From Lactobacillus sp. ESL0677 (GTDB taxonomy: Bacteria > Bacillota > Bacilli > Lactobacillales > Lactobacillaceae): 64,000 bases of DNA. The position numbers were made by a program, and so were the translations under genes. Location of the stretch: positions 1,964,799-2,028,798 of the forward strand of contig NZ_CP113946.1 in the NCBI RefSeq assembly GCF_029392875.1, in the 5' to 3' direction. The notes under the pieces are model-generated. The model had not been told where the DNA came from and did no database searches. It was given only the letters and a program-made list of their open reading frames with translations. This document shows positions 36,454 to 44,235 of the stretch, piece by piece. Positions within the stretch are counted from its first letter, which is position 1. Every line of letters starts with the position of its first letter.

Positions 36454-36724
36454 ATGAACGAATAAAAAAACACAACTCCACCGTTATTTAGATGAAAATG
36501 GGCTTGTTAAAGCATGACCCAGAAAAGCACATAAACGGCAGCTAATTTTACAATATTTAGCCAGTAAATTTGAAGCTAACAAAAAATATTCAGCACCTAA
36601 AATCAATTTAATTTTACGAAAATATATTGATAATTATATTACCCGCAGACGCGACCTGGTCGAAGCTCACTTATTAGAACGAGCAGATAGCGGCATTAGC
36701 TATTGGCTTAAATCCGGAAAATAA
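36454..36724 (+). pseudogene. Broken DUF2087 gene
   Basis: In one frame, 36482 to the stop at 36722-36724 reads as a DUF2087 domain ('RYLDENGLVKA', then 'PRKAHKRQLILQYLASKFE', 'YSAPKINLILRKY', 'RRRDLVEAHLLERADSG'). A TGA at 36515-36517 replaces the Trp normally found before 'PRK'. The likely start ATG (36454) is in another frame and meets TAA after three codons; removing one T would join it to the domain. Two lesions therefore make it a pseudogene. DUF2087 occurs in small proteins and in fusions with ArsR-type regulators. Confidence 0.75.
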
Positions 36725-36750
36725 AATTATTTTTTTAACTCCTTTTTATA

Positions 36751-36780
36751 TTGACAAATTGGCATATACCAATTTATAAT
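36751..36780 (+). promoter_or_regulatory. nagB promoter with NagR/DasR-type operator
   Basis: TTGACA (36751-36756) and TATAAT (36775-36780) are 18 bp apart. Between them, AATTGGCATATACCAATT (36757-36774) is an inverted repeat with TGG-N6-CCA, the core of dre sites bound by NagR/DasR-type GntR regulators of aminosugar use. Its place in the promoter suggests repression released by glucosamine-6-phosphate or its N-acetyl form; this is inference. Confidence 0.65.
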
Positions 36781-36808
36781 TAATTTATCAGATCTAGGAG
36801 GAGCAACT

Positions 36809-37522
36809 ATGAAAATAATTACCACAACCAACAATGTCCAAGGCGGCGTTGAAGCTTTCAAAATTTTTAAATATGAAATCGAAAACGGCGCTAAAGTACT
36901 AGGACTTGCTACTGGTTCTACCCCAGTAACTTTATACCAAGAATTAGCAGCAAGTAGCCTTGATACTAGTAACTTAATCAGCATTAACTTGGACGAATAC
37001 GTCGGTTTAACTCCTGATAACGACCAAAGTTACCATTACTTTATGCAACAGCATCTCTTTGCTAAGAAGACATTTAAGAAAACTTACATTCCTGATGGTA
37101 TTAAGGCAATTAGCGATCCTGAAGGCGCTGCCGCTGATTACGATAAAATCATTGCTGAAAATCCAATCGATGTGCAACTTTTAGGGATTGGCCAAAATGG
37201 TCACATTGCCTTTAACGAGCCTGGAACCTCTTTTGACTCAACCACTCATGAAGTAACATTAACCGAAAATACAATTAAAGCAAATTCTCGTTTCTTCAGT
37301 AATATTGATGATGTACCAAAATCCGCTATTTGTATGGGCATCGCCAACATTATGTCAGCCAAAAAAATTGTAATTATGGCTTTTGGTGCTACCAAGGCTA
37401 AGGCAATCAAAGCAATGATTTCCGGGCCTGTAACAGAAGACATGCCAGCATCTATCTTGCAAAAGCACCCTGACGTAACAGTAATTGTTGACCCAGCCGC
37501 TGCAAGTGAACTAAATAAATAA
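36809..37522 (+). CDS. nagB: Glucosamine-6-phosphate deaminase
   Basis: NagB converts glucosamine-6-phosphate to fructose-6-phosphate and ammonia, feeding aminosugars into glycolysis. The 237 residues are typical for the short Gram-positive form and show '[16 protein letters not shown]' near residue 32 (phosphate-binding loop), '[10 protein letters not shown]' with the catalytic Asp near 64, and '[14 protein letters not shown]' with the catalytic His and Glu near 130. GGAGGAGC lies 5 nt before the ATG. It is monocistronic, with a strong terminator after it. Confidence 0.96.
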   Translation: MKIITTTNNVQGGVEAFKIFKYEIENGAKVLGLATGSTPVTLYQELAASSLDTSNLISINLDEYVGLTPDNDQSYHYFMQQHLFAKKTFKKTYIPDGIKAISDPEGAAADYDKIIAENPIDVQLLGIGQNGHIAFNEPGTSFDSTTHEVTLTENTIKANSRFFSNIDDVPKSAICMGIANIMSAKKIVIMAFGATKAKAIKAMISGPVTEDMPASILQKHPDVTVIVDPAAASELNK

Positions 37523-37534
37523 TTCAAATTTAAC

Positions 37535-37563
37535 AAACACTGTATTAATTACAGTGTTTTTTT
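37535..37563 (+). terminator. Terminator after nagB
   Basis: AAACACTGTA and TACAGTGTTT form a 10 bp stem with a 5-base loop, followed by TTTT. Confidence 0.88.
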
Positions 37564-37672
37564 ATGCTCAAAATTGGATAGAATAAAAACAATATATTTA
37601 TTGGTGCATATTATTAACTAGTAGAATATTTAGGGCCTATGATAAGTTTAACTACTCAAAGGATGTGATAAA

Positions 37673-38227
37673 TTGAAGCGAAGTAAAAAATGGCTATTGA
37701 TATTATGTGCAGTACTCCTATTGCCCGTGCCAGTCTATCTTTTATGGCAAAATTGTAACTTATGGCAAAAATATTTACAGCTAAAATTACCATCAATCAG
37801 TACTCTTAACCCAATATTTACTTGGTATCTAATTGCCATTAGCACCATTATGATTATTATTTTAATTATTAGTTTACTGATCTTGCTTTTTTGGCCAGTA
37901 CAAAGCAGTTTTCACTTGATTCCAAAACAAAGCGGACAAGTAAAAATCACTAATAAAGCCGTCAACGGTTTTGTCCTAAGCTCACTAAAAGACCTCCCCT
38001 ACCTAAACAACGCTAAGGTTGATTCCAAATTAACTAAGCACCATATCAAAATTAGTGTGAGCGGTAATCTTGGAGCTGGAGAAAATGTGGCCAATTTGCT
38101 TGAAGGCTATCTTCAAAAAATAAAAGTTGACCTTAAGCAACTACTAGGGATTGAGCAAAAGCCAAAAATCAAAATCAAGTTTACTAACTATCACAACGGT
38201 GAAAAGCCTGAAAAGCGCGTTCAGTAA
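37673..38227 (+). CDS. amaP: Asp23/Gls24 membrane-anchor protein AmaP
   Basis: A 184-residue protein with two N-terminal membrane segments (about residues 6-25 and 50-74) and a cytoplasmic Asp23-like part ('KITNKAVNGFVLSSLKDLPYLNNAKVD'). AmaP anchors Asp23 at the membrane in S. aureus. It starts at TTG, 8 nt after AAAGGATGTG. It is the first gene of the amaP-DUF2273-asp23 operon, an envelope and alkaline stress module of Firmicutes. Confidence 0.85.
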   Translation: MKRSKKWLLILCAVLLLPVPVYLLWQNCNLWQKYLQLKLPSISTLNPIFTWYLIAISTIMIIILIISLLILLFWPVQSSFHLIPKQSGQVKITNKAVNGFVLSSLKDLPYLNNAKVDSKLTKHHIKISVSGNLGAGENVANLLEGYLQKIKVDLKQLLGIEQKPKIKIKFTNYHNGEKPEKRVQ

Positions 38228-38238
38228 AGGAGGTTAAA

Positions 38239-38418
38239 ATGAAAGAAATCTTGCAAAATCACCTTCCAGAAATAAGTGGCGCGATCGTCGGTTTACTTTT
38301 AGCTTTTTGTTTTTTGGGATTAGGCTTTTTTAAGACAATTTTTGTAATCATAATGTTAATATGCGGCCTACTAGTTGGGCACTTTTGGCCAATACTCAAA
38401 AAGCTAATGAACAAATAA
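38239..38418 (+). CDS. DUF2273 small membrane protein
   Basis: A 59-residue protein with two closely spaced membrane segments (residues about 13-31 and 34-50) and a short basic tail, as in the DUF2273 proteins encoded between amaP and asp23. AAAGGAGG precedes the ATG, 11 bp after amaP. It falls below common gene-calling length limits. Confidence 0.85.
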   Translation: MKEILQNHLPEISGAIVGLLLAFCFLGLGFFKTIFVIIMLICGLLVGHFWPILKKLMNK

Positions 38419-38438
38419 TTTATAGAGGAGATTTTAAT

Positions 38439-38924
38439 ATGACACAAACAAATTCAAATCAAAAAATTAAAGGCGAGCTAAAATACGATTCTAAAGTAAT
38501 CCAGAAAATCATTGGCATTGCCTTATCAGACATCAAAGGACTGTTAACCGTTGATGGCGGCTTTTTCTCTAATTTGACCGATAAAATTGTTAATAATAAT
38601 GATGTTACGACCGGTGTCAATGTAGAAGTTGGCAAAACTCAAGTTGCCGTTGATATTGATATTGTTGCAGAATATGGCGTACAAATCACAAAATTATACG
38701 ATCAAATCAAAGAGAAGATTTACAACAAGGTCAAAGAAATGACGGGACTCGATACTGTTGAAGTTAACGTCACTGTTGTTGATATTAAGACTCAGGAACA
38801 ACATCAAAAAGATTCTGTCAGCTTGCAAGATCGCATTACAGGTGTAACCAAAGATACTAAAGAAAAAATTGATGATCAAAAAGATAGGAACCAAACAGAA
38901 GCTAAAGAAGACCGAGTAAAGTAA
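38439..38924 (+). CDS. asp23: Asp23/Gls24 family envelope stress protein
   Basis: A 161-residue cytoplasmic protein with an Asp23/Gls24 domain at residues about 15-120 ('VIQKIIGIALSDIKGLLTV', 'GVNVEVGKTQVAVDIDIVAEYG', 'VEVNVTVVDIKT') and a charged, Lys/Asp-rich tail. Asp23 is abundant and membrane-associated through AmaP, and its loss triggers cell-wall stress responses in S. aureus. GAGGAG before the ATG at 38439 fixes the start. The operon ends at the terminator at 38941-38970. Confidence 0.9.
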   Translation: MTQTNSNQKIKGELKYDSKVIQKIIGIALSDIKGLLTVDGGFFSNLTDKIVNNNDVTTGVNVEVGKTQVAVDIDIVAEYGVQITKLYDQIKEKIYNKVKEMTGLDTVEVNVTVVDIKTQEQHQKDSVSLQDRITGVTKDTKEKIDDQKDRNQTEAKEDRVK

Positions 38925-38940
38925 TTTACTTCTAACTAAT

Positions 38941-38970
38941 AAGGGCAGTGATTATATCACTGCCCTTTTT
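38941..38970 (+). terminator. Terminator after asp23
   Basis: AAGGGCAGTGA and TCACTGCCCTT form an 11 bp perfect stem with a 5-base loop and a T-run. Confidence 0.92.
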
Positions 38971-38971
38971 T

Positions 38972-38985
38972 ATTTCCCGGGAAAT
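38972..38985. other. Perfect Noc-binding sequence
   Basis: ATTTCCCGGGAAAT is identical to the 14-bp B. subtilis Noc-binding consensus. The palindrome extends to TTATTTCCCGGGAAATAA. It lies between the asp23 terminator and the first XRE gene. Confidence 0.8.
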
Positions 38986-39077
38986 AATTATTTAATTACA
39001 ATAGTGCAATAATTCTCTGCTTGCTCTTTTAAAATAATTTCACCATAATTTATTTATAAAATATGGAGGAAAGAAAA

Positions 39078-39701
39078 ATGAAATTTGGTGAGCATTTAAA
39101 ACAGGCGCGAATTACGCGTCATTTAACTCAAGAAGAAGTTGCCGAAAAGTTCTTCGTTAGCAGACAAACAATTTCTAGTTGGGAAAATGAAAAGACTTAT
39201 CCTGACATGGCTAGTCTAATCAAACTAAGTGATTACTACCAGATTTCACTTGATACCCTCTTAAAGGAGGATTCGGGTATGCGTGAATATCTAGAAAAAA
39301 AGAATGTTGCCCAAGAATTAAGAAATATCCAAAAATATTTAGGATTGATAGAAGCAATAATATTAGTTGTTTGTTTAGCTGAGATACTTGACATTGTTAA
39401 GCTTCACGGCTTCTTCCTACTGCTTATATTAATTCAAATTCCTTTAACAAAGGCTATTAGACATATCAATAATTTTAACAAATCAAACAATTTAGGGATT
39501 GAATCAAAGTATCACAGTTTCTTTAAAAAGCATAGTTGGCTAGGATATCTTATTTTTTTAATACTGGCAATGATGCAATTAGGCGTCAACCTATTACATG
39601 ATCCAAAATCCGAGTATCTTACAGACATCATTGGAGAACTTATAGTAATACTAATATATTTCGGACTTATTTATAAACTTGAAAAAAAGCATAATTATTA
39701 A
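39078..39701 (+). CDS. XRE regulator with C-terminal membrane domain (copy 1)
   Basis: Residues 1-60 are an XRE helix-turn-helix ('HLTQEEVAEKFFVSRQTISSWENEK'), followed by 'DTLLKEDSGMREYLEKKN' and a hydrophobic region with about four membrane segments (residues 90-205). Such membrane-tethered XRE proteins are common in lactobacilli, often beside transporters or CPBP proteins. GGAGG before the ATG at 39078 decides the start. It is nearly identical over its first 80 residues to the gene at 40947, with the membrane half diverged. A perfect Noc site lies 92 bp upstream. Confidence 0.85.
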   Translation: MKFGEHLKQARITRHLTQEEVAEKFFVSRQTISSWENEKTYPDMASLIKLSDYYQISLDTLLKEDSGMREYLEKKNVAQELRNIQKYLGLIEAIILVVCLAEILDIVKLHGFFLLLILIQIPLTKAIRHINNFNKSNNLGIESKYHSFFKKHSWLGYLIFLILAMMQLGVNLLHDPKSEYLTDIIGELIVILIYFGLIYKLEKKHNY

Positions 39702-39722
39702 TATTTAGAATCGAGATCAATC

Positions 39723-40934
39723 ATGTTTTCAGAAACAACTATTAAAAAATGGCATTTTTGCCAAACATTATTCCAATTAATTATTTTATTAGGAATTCTT
39801 ATTTTAGGACTTATTCGGCATCATTTTTTATTGTCAAATAAAGCTGTAGCATCATATGTATTTTTACTAATTTTGATAATTTTTATCTGTTTACAATTTA
39901 CATTATTGAAAAGTGACCTCAATCCTAATAGTCACCTAGTGCAATTTAACAATTATTGGGAAAGTCTCAGCATTACATTTTCCCTACAACTTACACTCTA
40001 TTTAATAATCAAACTACTAAATAGATATCACATTCTAAACAGTACCTTTTGGATTGCATTATTTACCCTTTATTCATTTATCATGTATATTCCAATGGCC
40101 AAACTTGCATTATGCAAAATAAAAAACATTTGGGGTAGAATTTTTATTACCTTTATCATGTTTTCACTTTTGCTATTTGCACCAGATACATTTATAGATG
40201 CCGCAAAACCTGCGCATTGGTTGCTAATTCTTAATCAGTCGGAATTTAGTGGCGCAATCATTTTTGCAATCATTATGTTATTTGTCATGCACGATTGGGG
40301 ATTCCAAGCGCCACACTTGCGAATTAGTAAACGAGCTTCAAAAGCAATTATTGGAATTATCTGTTTGTTCATCATTGTCAGATGCTTATTTAATGGTTTC
40401 AATGTTAGTGAATCTTGGACAAGTATTTTAACTTCTTGGGATTTTCATTTAGCAAAATCTATAGCGATTCCATTTTTTAGTTCTCTTAAAGCTGGCATTG
40501 CGGAAGAATTATTAATGCGTTTCTGTGTATTAAGCTTATTACTACGTTACTTTCAAAATTCTCACAGACAAATTCTGTGGTCTGTTCTATGTGATGGCTT
40601 AATTTTTGGCTCATTACATATCACAAATTTAGTTGCACAATCTGTTTCTGCTACCCTGCAGCAAATGCTTTTTGCTTGTTGTTCTGGATTTGTTTTTGCG
40701 GCAATTTATTTATATTCCGACTCTATCTTAATTAGCATGGGCTACCATGCATTATTTGATGCTGCAGCCGCTGTTACATCAGGGTCTCTAATTATGTTTT
40801 CACCTGCCGCTTTTGATTGGCAAATAACAATTTCCCTGGCAATTATTGATATTATTTTTGCCTATTTCTTAATTTCTGGCTCCAGAAAAAGCACAATTAT
40901 ATCCAACTTAAAACGTAGAAAATTATACCTTTAG
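39723..40934 (+). CDS. CPBP-family intramembrane protease between two XRE genes
   Basis: A 403-residue membrane protein with about ten hydrophobic segments. The C-terminal third has the CPBP motifs: 'AGIAEELLMRF' near residue 260 (EExxxR), 'FGSLHITNL' near 298 and 'GYHALFDAA' near 343. The N-terminal 200 residues are an additional membrane region of unknown role. It follows the first XRE gene by 21 bp and precedes the second by 12 bp, so the three form an operon. A link between proteolysis and release of a membrane-held regulator is possible but inferred only from position. Confidence 0.82.
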   Translation: MFSETTIKKWHFCQTLFQLIILLGILILGLIRHHFLLSNKAVASYVFLLILIIFICLQFTLLKSDLNPNSHLVQFNNYWESLSITFSLQLTLYLIIKLLNRYHILNSTFWIALFTLYSFIMYIPMAKLALCKIKNIWGRIFITFIMFSLLLFAPDTFIDAAKPAHWLLILNQSEFSGAIIFAIIMLFVMHDWGFQAPHLRISKRASKAIIGIICLFIIVRCLFNGFNVSESWTSILTSWDFHLAKSIAIPFFSSLKAGIAEELLMRFCVLSLLLRYFQNSHRQILWSVLCDGLIFGSLHITNLVAQSVSATLQQMLFACCSGFVFAAIYLYSDSILISMGYHALFDAAAAVTSGSLIMFSPAAFDWQITISLAIIDIIFAYFLISGSRKSTIISNLKRRKLYL

Positions 40935-40946
40935 GAGATTAAACAC

Positions 40947-41618
40947 ATGAAATTTGGTGAGCATTTAAAACAGGCACGAATTACGCGTCACTTAACTCAA
41001 GAAGAAGTTGCCGAAAAATTCTTTATTAGTAGACAGACAATTTCTAGCTGGGAAAATGAAAAAACTTATCCAGATATTGTTACACTAATTAAACTAAGTG
41101 ACTACTACCAAATTTCACTTGATACCCTATTGAAGGAGGATACGGGTATGAAAGAATATTTAGAAAAAAAGAATGTCATTACAAAACTAAAGCCAATTAA
41201 GTGGTGTCTAACAGTAATTGGCCTGATATTAATTGCTTTTTGGTTAGTCAGCCTTAGTTACTCCAACATTTTCATTCTGTTAGCATTAGTAATCACGATT
41301 TTTGTCATCACAGCTTTAGCAAGACTAAATGAACTCGATCAAGCAAATTCTCTAGGCTTAAAATATAATTGGCAAAAATACTTTGATGAGCATTCCAAAA
41401 TAAATTATCTTGTTTTTACAATCATATTAATTTTAGCGATTAGCTTGATTATTTACCAACTTCAAAACATTAATTTTAATAGTGCAACTATATCAGGCAC
41501 ATCTGAATCAGCAGGTGAAAACTTCGGTTATATCATAGGTTATGTTTTTGGCGATTTAACACATCGCCTACTATCTGTAGTGCTTGTTATCGAACTTTAT
41601 AAACAATGCATTGAATAA
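40947..41618 (+). CDS. XRE regulator with C-terminal membrane domain (copy 2)
   Basis: This 223-residue paralog of the protein at 39078 shares an almost unchanged XRE domain and linker (first 80 residues, few substitutions such as FFV to FFI and DMA to DIV) but has a different set of about four membrane segments (residues 88-220). The shared 5' 240 bp indicate a recent duplication or gene conversion. AGGAG precedes the ATG. With identical recognition helices, both copies should bind the same DNA while sensing different membrane signals; that is inference. Confidence 0.85.
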   Translation: MKFGEHLKQARITRHLTQEEVAEKFFISRQTISSWENEKTYPDIVTLIKLSDYYQISLDTLLKEDTGMKEYLEKKNVITKLKPIKWCLTVIGLILIAFWLVSLSYSNIFILLALVITIFVITALARLNELDQANSLGLKYNWQKYFDEHSKINYLVFTIILILAISLIIYQLQNINFNSATISGTSESAGENFGYIIGYVFGDLTHRLLSVVLVIELYKQCIE

Positions 41619-41693
41619 AATTATTTTAATAAATACATGATATTTTCCGCCTAGCAGTCTATAATAAAAGCAAAAATATTAGGAGGTTACTCT

Positions 41694-41933
41694 ATGAAAT
41701 TAACTAAAAAAACGATGCTAGTAGCAACTGGTATTAGTCTTATTGCCGGTTTTGGCATTGGTAGTCTTAATCCCCTGCGCTCCACCAATGCAGACACAGA
41801 AAATAACTACCATGATAACGCAACTTATTGCAACTATCATAATCGTTATAAGAACTCATCATACTGCTATAATCAACGTAACACACATCGCGTAAATTCT
41901 AATAATTACCGTTGTTCTAATGGTTGTTGGTAA
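41694..41933 (+). CDS. Small secreted peptide with four cysteines
   Basis: A 79-residue preprotein with a clear signal peptide (basic start, hydrophobic 'MLVATGISLIAGFGIGSL', likely cleavage after 'STNA', residue about 33). The predicted mature peptide has 46 residues, is rich in Asn and Tyr, ends in 'CSNGCW' and contains four Cys that could form two disulfides. AGGAGG precedes the ATG, a TATAAT is at 41660-41665, and a strong terminator follows. I do not recognise it. A bacteriocin, signal peptide or surface factor are all possible. Confidence 0.72.
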   Translation: MKLTKKTMLVATGISLIAGFGIGSLNPLRSTNADTENNYHDNATYCNYHNRYKNSSYCYNQRNTHRVNSNNYRCSNGCW

Positions 41934-41938
41934 TTTAC

Positions 41939-41971
41939 AAAAAAGCTTAGCAAGTTTTGCTAAGCTTTTTT
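41939..41971 (+). terminator. Terminator after the secreted peptide gene
   Basis: AAAAGCTTAGCAA and TTGCTAAGCTTTT form a 13 bp perfect stem with a 3-base loop and further T residues. Confidence 0.92.
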
Positions 41972-41987
41972 TGTTACATGTGAAACA
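41972..41987. other. parS-like palindrome behind terminator
   Basis: TGTTACATGTGAAACA matches the ParB consensus TGTTTCACGTGAAACA at 14 of 16 bases. It is intergenic between convergent genes. Confidence 0.6.
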
Positions 41988-41991
41988 ACAG

Positions 41992-42516
41992 CTAACTAAT
42001 TAGCCGCTTAACTTCACTAATTTCTTTTTTCAAAGGTTGCATACCATCTAGTACCAAGTCCGCATTCTTAGCAACATACTCTTGATTATCAACATATAAC
42101 TGCCGCGCCGTTGATAAATATACTTTAGCCCAAGCGATTATTTCTGCTGCAGTTTTATTTTGATCATCACGGATTATCTGCCGTGCAAAAGCAACATCCA
42201 GTGGCGTTTTAATATAGACTACCCAAGTTATATACGGCTTTAAAACTTCATGACAATAACCGAAAGGAAAATCAATCAAAATCAACGGTACATTATTGTA
42301 CACTTGCTTAAAGTCATTCATTAATTTACTAATATCGTACTGATTTATCGCTTCTTTTAAGGGCACTGTTGGTTCTGGTGCACTAGGTAATTGATCGATA
42401 TCGTAATCGTCAAATGAAATAACCTTGCTAAATGAATATAATTTACTCAATTCATTAATCAGCGTCGTTTTTCCACTCGCGGTTACACCACTAACTACAA
42501 GGACTTTACTCTTCAT
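41992..42516 (-). CDS. P-loop nucleoside/uridine kinase-like protein
   Basis: A 174-residue P-loop kinase-like protein with Walker A GVTASGKTT near residue 8, 'ISFDDYDID' near 33 and 'LILIDFPFGYCHE' near 80 as a Walker B-like strand. Size and motifs resemble small uridine kinase or uncharacterised nucleoside/nucleotide kinase families; the substrate is unknown. The frame extends to a TTG at 42567, but ATG at 42516 places the P-loop at the usual distance from the N-terminus and has AGAAG upstream. It lies convergent to the secreted peptide gene. Confidence 0.75.
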   Translation of the reverse strand: MKSKVLVVSGVTASGKTTLINELSKLYSFSKVISFDDYDIDQLPSAPEPTVPLKEAINQYDISKLMNDFKQVYNNVPLILIDFPFGYCHEVLKPYITWVVYIKTPLDVAFARQIIRDDQNKTAAEIIAWAKVYLSTARQLYVDNQEYVAKNADLVLDGMQPLKKEISEVKRLIS

Positions 42517-42661
42517 GGGTTCTTCTCGACTTTCTAAATAATCAAATTCATTATAAAGCGAATTCAAAGTAACTACACTTTTTTATTGTAAAGCATCTAA
42601 CAAGTACGATATAATTACATTGAAAAAAATATTTTATTATCAAACATAGGGAGCTTATACT

Positions 42662-43321
42662 ATGAACAAAATTACAAAAGTTTTAGGCTTATCAGTTGCA
42701 GCATTGAGCCTTGCAGGTGGTAGTTTTACTACAAATGAGGTTAATGCCAAAACTACTAAAACACACATTACTAACAAAAAAGCTGTTAAAAAGACCTCTA
42801 AAAAGAAAGCCAAGGGTACGAAATATGGCTTCAAAAAAGCTTTTGTCTTCTCAAAAGACTTACAAGGTAAATGGTACAGTAACAATAATTTGACCCCTGA
42901 CCCACTTGAAGTTGGCAAATCAACGTTGGTTCTTCCATATACTGGTAAAAAGGCCAAAGCCGTTGTCATTGGCAAAGTTAAGGGAACCAACAAATACACA
43001 TGGCAAATGAGTGGTAATTGGAAGTTAAAGCACGCCAAGGCTTTTGCTAACGTAATGCGCGGCTCATATAAGACCATTAACAAGACTAAATGGACCGTTC
43101 TTAGTCCAGTCGATGAAAAGTCAGTTACTGCTGGCTTTGCTTATACTGTCAAGGACGAAAAAATTGACGATAAGACTGGCGAAACTATCAAAGTTGTTTT
43201 TGAAGCAAGACCTGACGATGGTAAAGTAATCAACCAATACTTTACAAGTAAAGACTTGGCTAACAAGTATGCTGCAACCAAGTTTGCTGACATGACTTAT
43301 TCAGATATCAACCCAAGATAA
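42662..43321 (+). CDS. Lysine-rich secreted protein, unknown
   Basis: A 219-residue protein with a signal peptide ('MNKITKVLGLSVAALSLAG', cleavage probably after 'VNA' near residue 29), a very basic linker ('KKAVKKTSKKKAKG') and a 160-residue domain with no motif I recognise. The high net charge suggests binding to teichoic acid or other anionic surface material, similar to many lactobacillar exported proteins. GGGAGC precedes the ATG. It is monocistronic with a strong terminator. Confidence 0.78.
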   Translation: MNKITKVLGLSVAALSLAGGSFTTNEVNAKTTKTHITNKKAVKKTSKKKAKGTKYGFKKAFVFSKDLQGKWYSNNNLTPDPLEVGKSTLVLPYTGKKAKAVVIGKVKGTNKYTWQMSGNWKLKHAKAFANVMRGSYKTINKTKWTVLSPVDEKSVTAGFAYTVKDEKIDDKTGETIKVVFEARPDDGKVINQYFTSKDLANKYAATKFADMTYSDINPR

Positions 43322-43336
43322 GATTATTTTTAATAA

Positions 43337-43373
43337 AAAAAGCGAGTGAGGAAATTTTCCTTACTCGCTTTTT
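43337..43373 (+). terminator. Terminator after the lysine-rich protein gene
   Basis: AAAAAGCGAGT and ACTCGCTTTTT pair around an inner AGGAAA/TTTCCT hairpin. Confidence 0.9.
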
Positions 43374-43374
43374 A

Positions 43375-43390
43375 TGTTTCACATGTAACA
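43375..43390. other. parS-like palindrome behind terminator
   Basis: TGTTTCACATGTAACA matches the ParB consensus at 14 of 16 bases, 1.4 kb from the similar site at 41972. Confidence 0.6.
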
Positions 43391-43572
43391 TTTAGTGCAA
43401 AATAATATACTATACAAAAACACGCTAATAACAAACGATATAATTTTTTGCTCTTCACTATACAAAATCACTTGACAATCATGTAACCATTTTAATTAAC
43501 TTTTTCCTTGTTTTACCCCTACATCTCGTATTAAACTTATTAAGTATCAATATGTTGTATTTAAGAAAGAGC

Positions 43573-44223
43573 GTGATTCAAGTTATTGTTTTAAGCGGGC
43601 CAATTGGAGCCGGTAAATCCAGTTTAACCAGTATTTTAGCTGAACATCTAGGTACTCAAGCCTTCTATGAGGGAGTTGACAGTAATCCTGTTCTTCCCCT
43701 GTACTACAAGGATATGAAGCGATATACGTTTTTGCTCAATATCTACTTGCTCAACCATCGGATAGCACAGATTAATCAAGCAGTTAAAGAGAAAAACAGC
43801 GTTTCAGACCGATCAATCTATGAAGATGCTCTCTTTTTCAAAATGAACGCAGACAGTAATGTCGCTGATCCAACAGAATTTAAGATTTACGACAGCTTGC
43901 TCGAAAACATGATGGAAGATACTCCCGGTAATCCAAGTAAGAAGCCGGATTTACTCATTTATATTCATGTGTCGCTAGAAACAATGCTTAAACGCATTAA
44001 AAAGCGTGGTCGCTCTTACGAACAAATCAGTACAGATCCTAGTTTAAAGGACTACTATGCACGCCTTATCCGCTACTATGAGCCATGGTATAAAAATTAC
44101 AATGCATCACCTAAAATAGCAATTGACGGCGACAAATTTGATTTCATTACTGATGAAAATGCTAAAAAAGAAGTTTTGCAGCAAATTGATGACAAATTGC
44201 GCGAACTAGGTAATTTAAAATAA
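43573..44223 (+). CDS. Deoxyadenosine kinase subunit (dNK family)
   Basis: A cytoplasmic deoxynucleoside kinase of the dCK/dGK family that salvages purine deoxynucleosides. It has the P-loop 'GPIGAGKSS' at residues about 8-16, '[11 protein letters not shown]' (the ERS/DRS motif) near 76 and the lid '[11 protein letters not shown]' near 145. The sequence closely follows the deoxyadenosine kinase of the L. acidophilus tandem pair, whose two products form a heterodimer. I prefer the GTG at 43573, matching the paralog's N-terminus and preceded by AAGAAAGAG, over ATG at 43552, which lacks a ribosome-binding site. Confidence 0.85.
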   Translation: MIQVIVLSGPIGAGKSSLTSILAEHLGTQAFYEGVDSNPVLPLYYKDMKRYTFLLNIYLLNHRIAQINQAVKEKNSVSDRSIYEDALFFKMNADSNVADPTEFKIYDSLLENMMEDTPGNPSKKPDLLIYIHVSLETMLKRIKKRGRSYEQISTDPSLKDYYARLIRYYEPWYKNYNASPKIAIDGDKFDFITDENAKKEVLQQIDDKLRELGNLK

Positions 44224-44235
44224 AGAAGGAACGTG

